Source of the DNA: Stenotrophomonas sp. Ste86
GTDB taxonomy: Bacteria; Pseudomonadota; Gammaproteobacteria; Xanthomonadales; Xanthomonadaceae
NCBI RefSeq assembly: GCF_024519465.1
Contig: NZ_JALJRW010000015.1
Location: forward strand, 1-64,000
Direction: 5' to 3'
Length of the DNA stretch: 64,000 nt
Both the position numbers and the translations under genes were made by a program. Shown here piece after piece: positions 63,122 to 64,000 of this stretch. The notes beneath the pieces are model-generated. The model saw nothing but the letters and a program-made list of their open reading frames with translations. It was not told the origin of the DNA and searched no databases. The stretch's first letter is position 1. The number at the start of each line of letters is the position of its first letter.

Positions 63122-64000
63122 TCATTCGGCGACCAGCTGGTCCATGCGGATGCGGTTGGCGAACAGCGAGAACGCCAGCATGCCGGCCAGCCCGTTGGCG
63201 CGGCTGACCCAGTGCGGCAGCCAGCGGGGCGGGCGCAGGATGCCTTCTTCGAACAGCGGTGCGAAGGCGATCGCATCGGTCAGCGACATCTTGCCGGCGA
63301 ACAACCAGCGGCACACCTGCAGGCGGTCTTCGGCAAGCATGTGGCGGAAGAAGGTATGTACAGACACCAGCCCGCGCAGGTACACGGTGTCCTTGGTGAA
63401 CGCCGCGCCGCCAGTCGGTGGCACGCCGCGGAAGACGCGCTGGGCCGAGGCGAAGCTCTCCTCGTTGTTCTGCCCTTCGGCGCAGAAGTAGCGGAATACC
63501 TGGATGAAATCGGCGCCCTCGCGCGCCATCGCGATCGCTTCGGTCCGCAGGCTGATGCGCTTGAGGCGCTCGATGTCGATGCTGCCGGTGATCTGCTCGG
63601 CGAAGGTGGCCAGGCCCTCCTGGGTGGCGGTCACACGCGGGGAGGACAACGCCAGGCTGGGCAGGTGCGGCTGCTCGCGTCCATTGAGTGCGGTCAGCGA
63701 ATGCACCAGTGCTTCGTGGTGGAACAGCTGGGCACGGTCGTACGCACTGAAGCGGGCGCTGGTGCGCAGGCGGATGCGGGTGGGGCCGGCGGCCGCCTTG
63801 GAGATCAGGTCCGGGTCGAGCTGGACGCTGATGATGCGCGATTCAAAGAACGCATCGAGGTCGCTCTGCAACTGCAGTTGCAAGGCGGTAGCCGAGACCG
63901 GCACCTGTTCCTCGGGCGCGAGCAGTTCGTGGTCCAGTTCCTGCGCGATCTGGATGAAGTGACGGGCCGCATCGCGGGTGCTGGGGCCGTTGCCAGGCAG
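63122..64000 (-). CDS. QEGLA-motif (DUF1704) protein, partial at window edge
   Basis: The frame is open to the window edge, so only the C-terminal about 292 residues are seen. The motif TQEGLATFAEQITGS defines the family annotated as flavohemoglobin-expression-modulating QEGLA motif proteins (DUF1704), with HHEALVHSLTALNG upstream supplying a possible metal-binding HHExxxH. KDTVYLRGLVSVHTFFRH follows. Such a motif pair resembles gluzincin peptidases, and peptidase activity has been shown for eukaryotic relatives (tyrosine carboxypeptidases); the bacterial role is unclear. The N-terminal part lies beyond 64000. Confidence 0.85.
   Translation of the reverse strand: MPGNGPSTRDAARHFIQIAQELDHELLAPEEQVPVSATALQLQLQSDLDAFFESRIISVQLDPDLISKAAAGPTRIRLRTSARFSAYDRAQLFHHEALVHSLTALNGREQPHLPSLALSSPRVTATQEGLATFAEQITGSIDIERLKRISLRTEAIAMAREGADFIQVFRYFCAEGQNNEESFASAQRVFRGVPPTGGAAFTKDTVYLRGLVSVHTFFRHMLAEDRLQVCRWLFAGKMSLTDAIAFAPLFEEGILRPPRWLPHWVSRANGLAGMLAFSLFANRIRMDQLVAE

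Overview
The window looks like a chromosomal segment of a Stenotrophomonas-like gammaproteobacterium (family Xanthomonadaceae, now often Lysobacteraceae). Three things point there. The DNA is GC-rich, with long open frames antisense to most real genes. Many intergenic gaps hold short GTAG-headed palindromes of the SMAG/REP type known from Stenotrophomonas maltophilia. The block smeP-smeO / smeRo-pcm-tolC at 23-30 kb has the gene order of the SmeOP-TolC efflux locus of that genus. The species is not determined.

Layout. 0-6.5 kb: a TonB-dependent receptor behind an AraC-type regulator, then a membrane-anchored winged-helix regulator with a TolB-like beta-propeller. 6.7-9.6 kb: a two-helix ion-channel-like protein with a degenerate selectivity filter, and thiC under a TPP riboswitch. 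9.8-13.4 kb: a BCCT transporter converging on a gamma-glutamyltransferase. 13.6-22.9 kb: a complete branched-chain amino-acid operon ilvC-ilvG-ilvM-ilvA-leuA-leuC-leuD-leuB. It is preceded by an attenuator with a 41-residue leader peptide carrying a Leu/Val/Ile/Thr run, and by a second terminator-like hairpin just before ilvC. 23-30.4 kb: the SmeOP-TolC-type pump and its regulator. 31-33.2 kb: a secreted hypothetical protein and mgtE. 33.2-38.9 kb: envelope genes (waaA and lpxL divergent, then an O-antigen-ligase-like protein, a glycosyltransferase and a zinc-finger protein), interrupted by a REP-associated tyrosine transposase (RAYT) flanked by SMAG copies. 39.3-43.4 kb: a GH92 glycosidase whose expected general acid Glu reads Gln, and a basic-secretory-protein family metalloprotease. 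44-46.3 kb: maeB.

46.6-60.2 kb is devoted to organic-acid uptake. dctA sits divergent from an OprO/P-type porin, followed by a hybrid sensor kinase and a convergent LuxR-type response regulator. Then come a periplasmic binding protein, a TctE-like kinase and a TctD-like regulator, divergent from a second OprO/P-type porin, a CitMHS citrate transporter and a PhaB-like short-chain dehydrogenase whose catalytic Tyr reads Phe. With maeB, these genes suggest sensing, outer-membrane passage and inner-membrane import of C4-dicarboxylates and citrate, feeding malate to pyruvate. 60.7-64 kb: a second TonB-dependent receptor and the cut-off end of a QEGLA-motif (DUF1704) protein.

The most notable non-coding features are the ilv attenuator; an 11-unit, about 47-bp tandem array of REP-like palindromes between the LuxR regulator and the binding-protein gene; several clusters of stem-specific SMAG palindromes, three of which supply the stop codon of the adjacent gene; and an inverted pair of about 80-100 bp repeats at 60.3-60.6 kb. 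There is no rRNA, tRNA, CRISPR array, phage or defence island that I can support.
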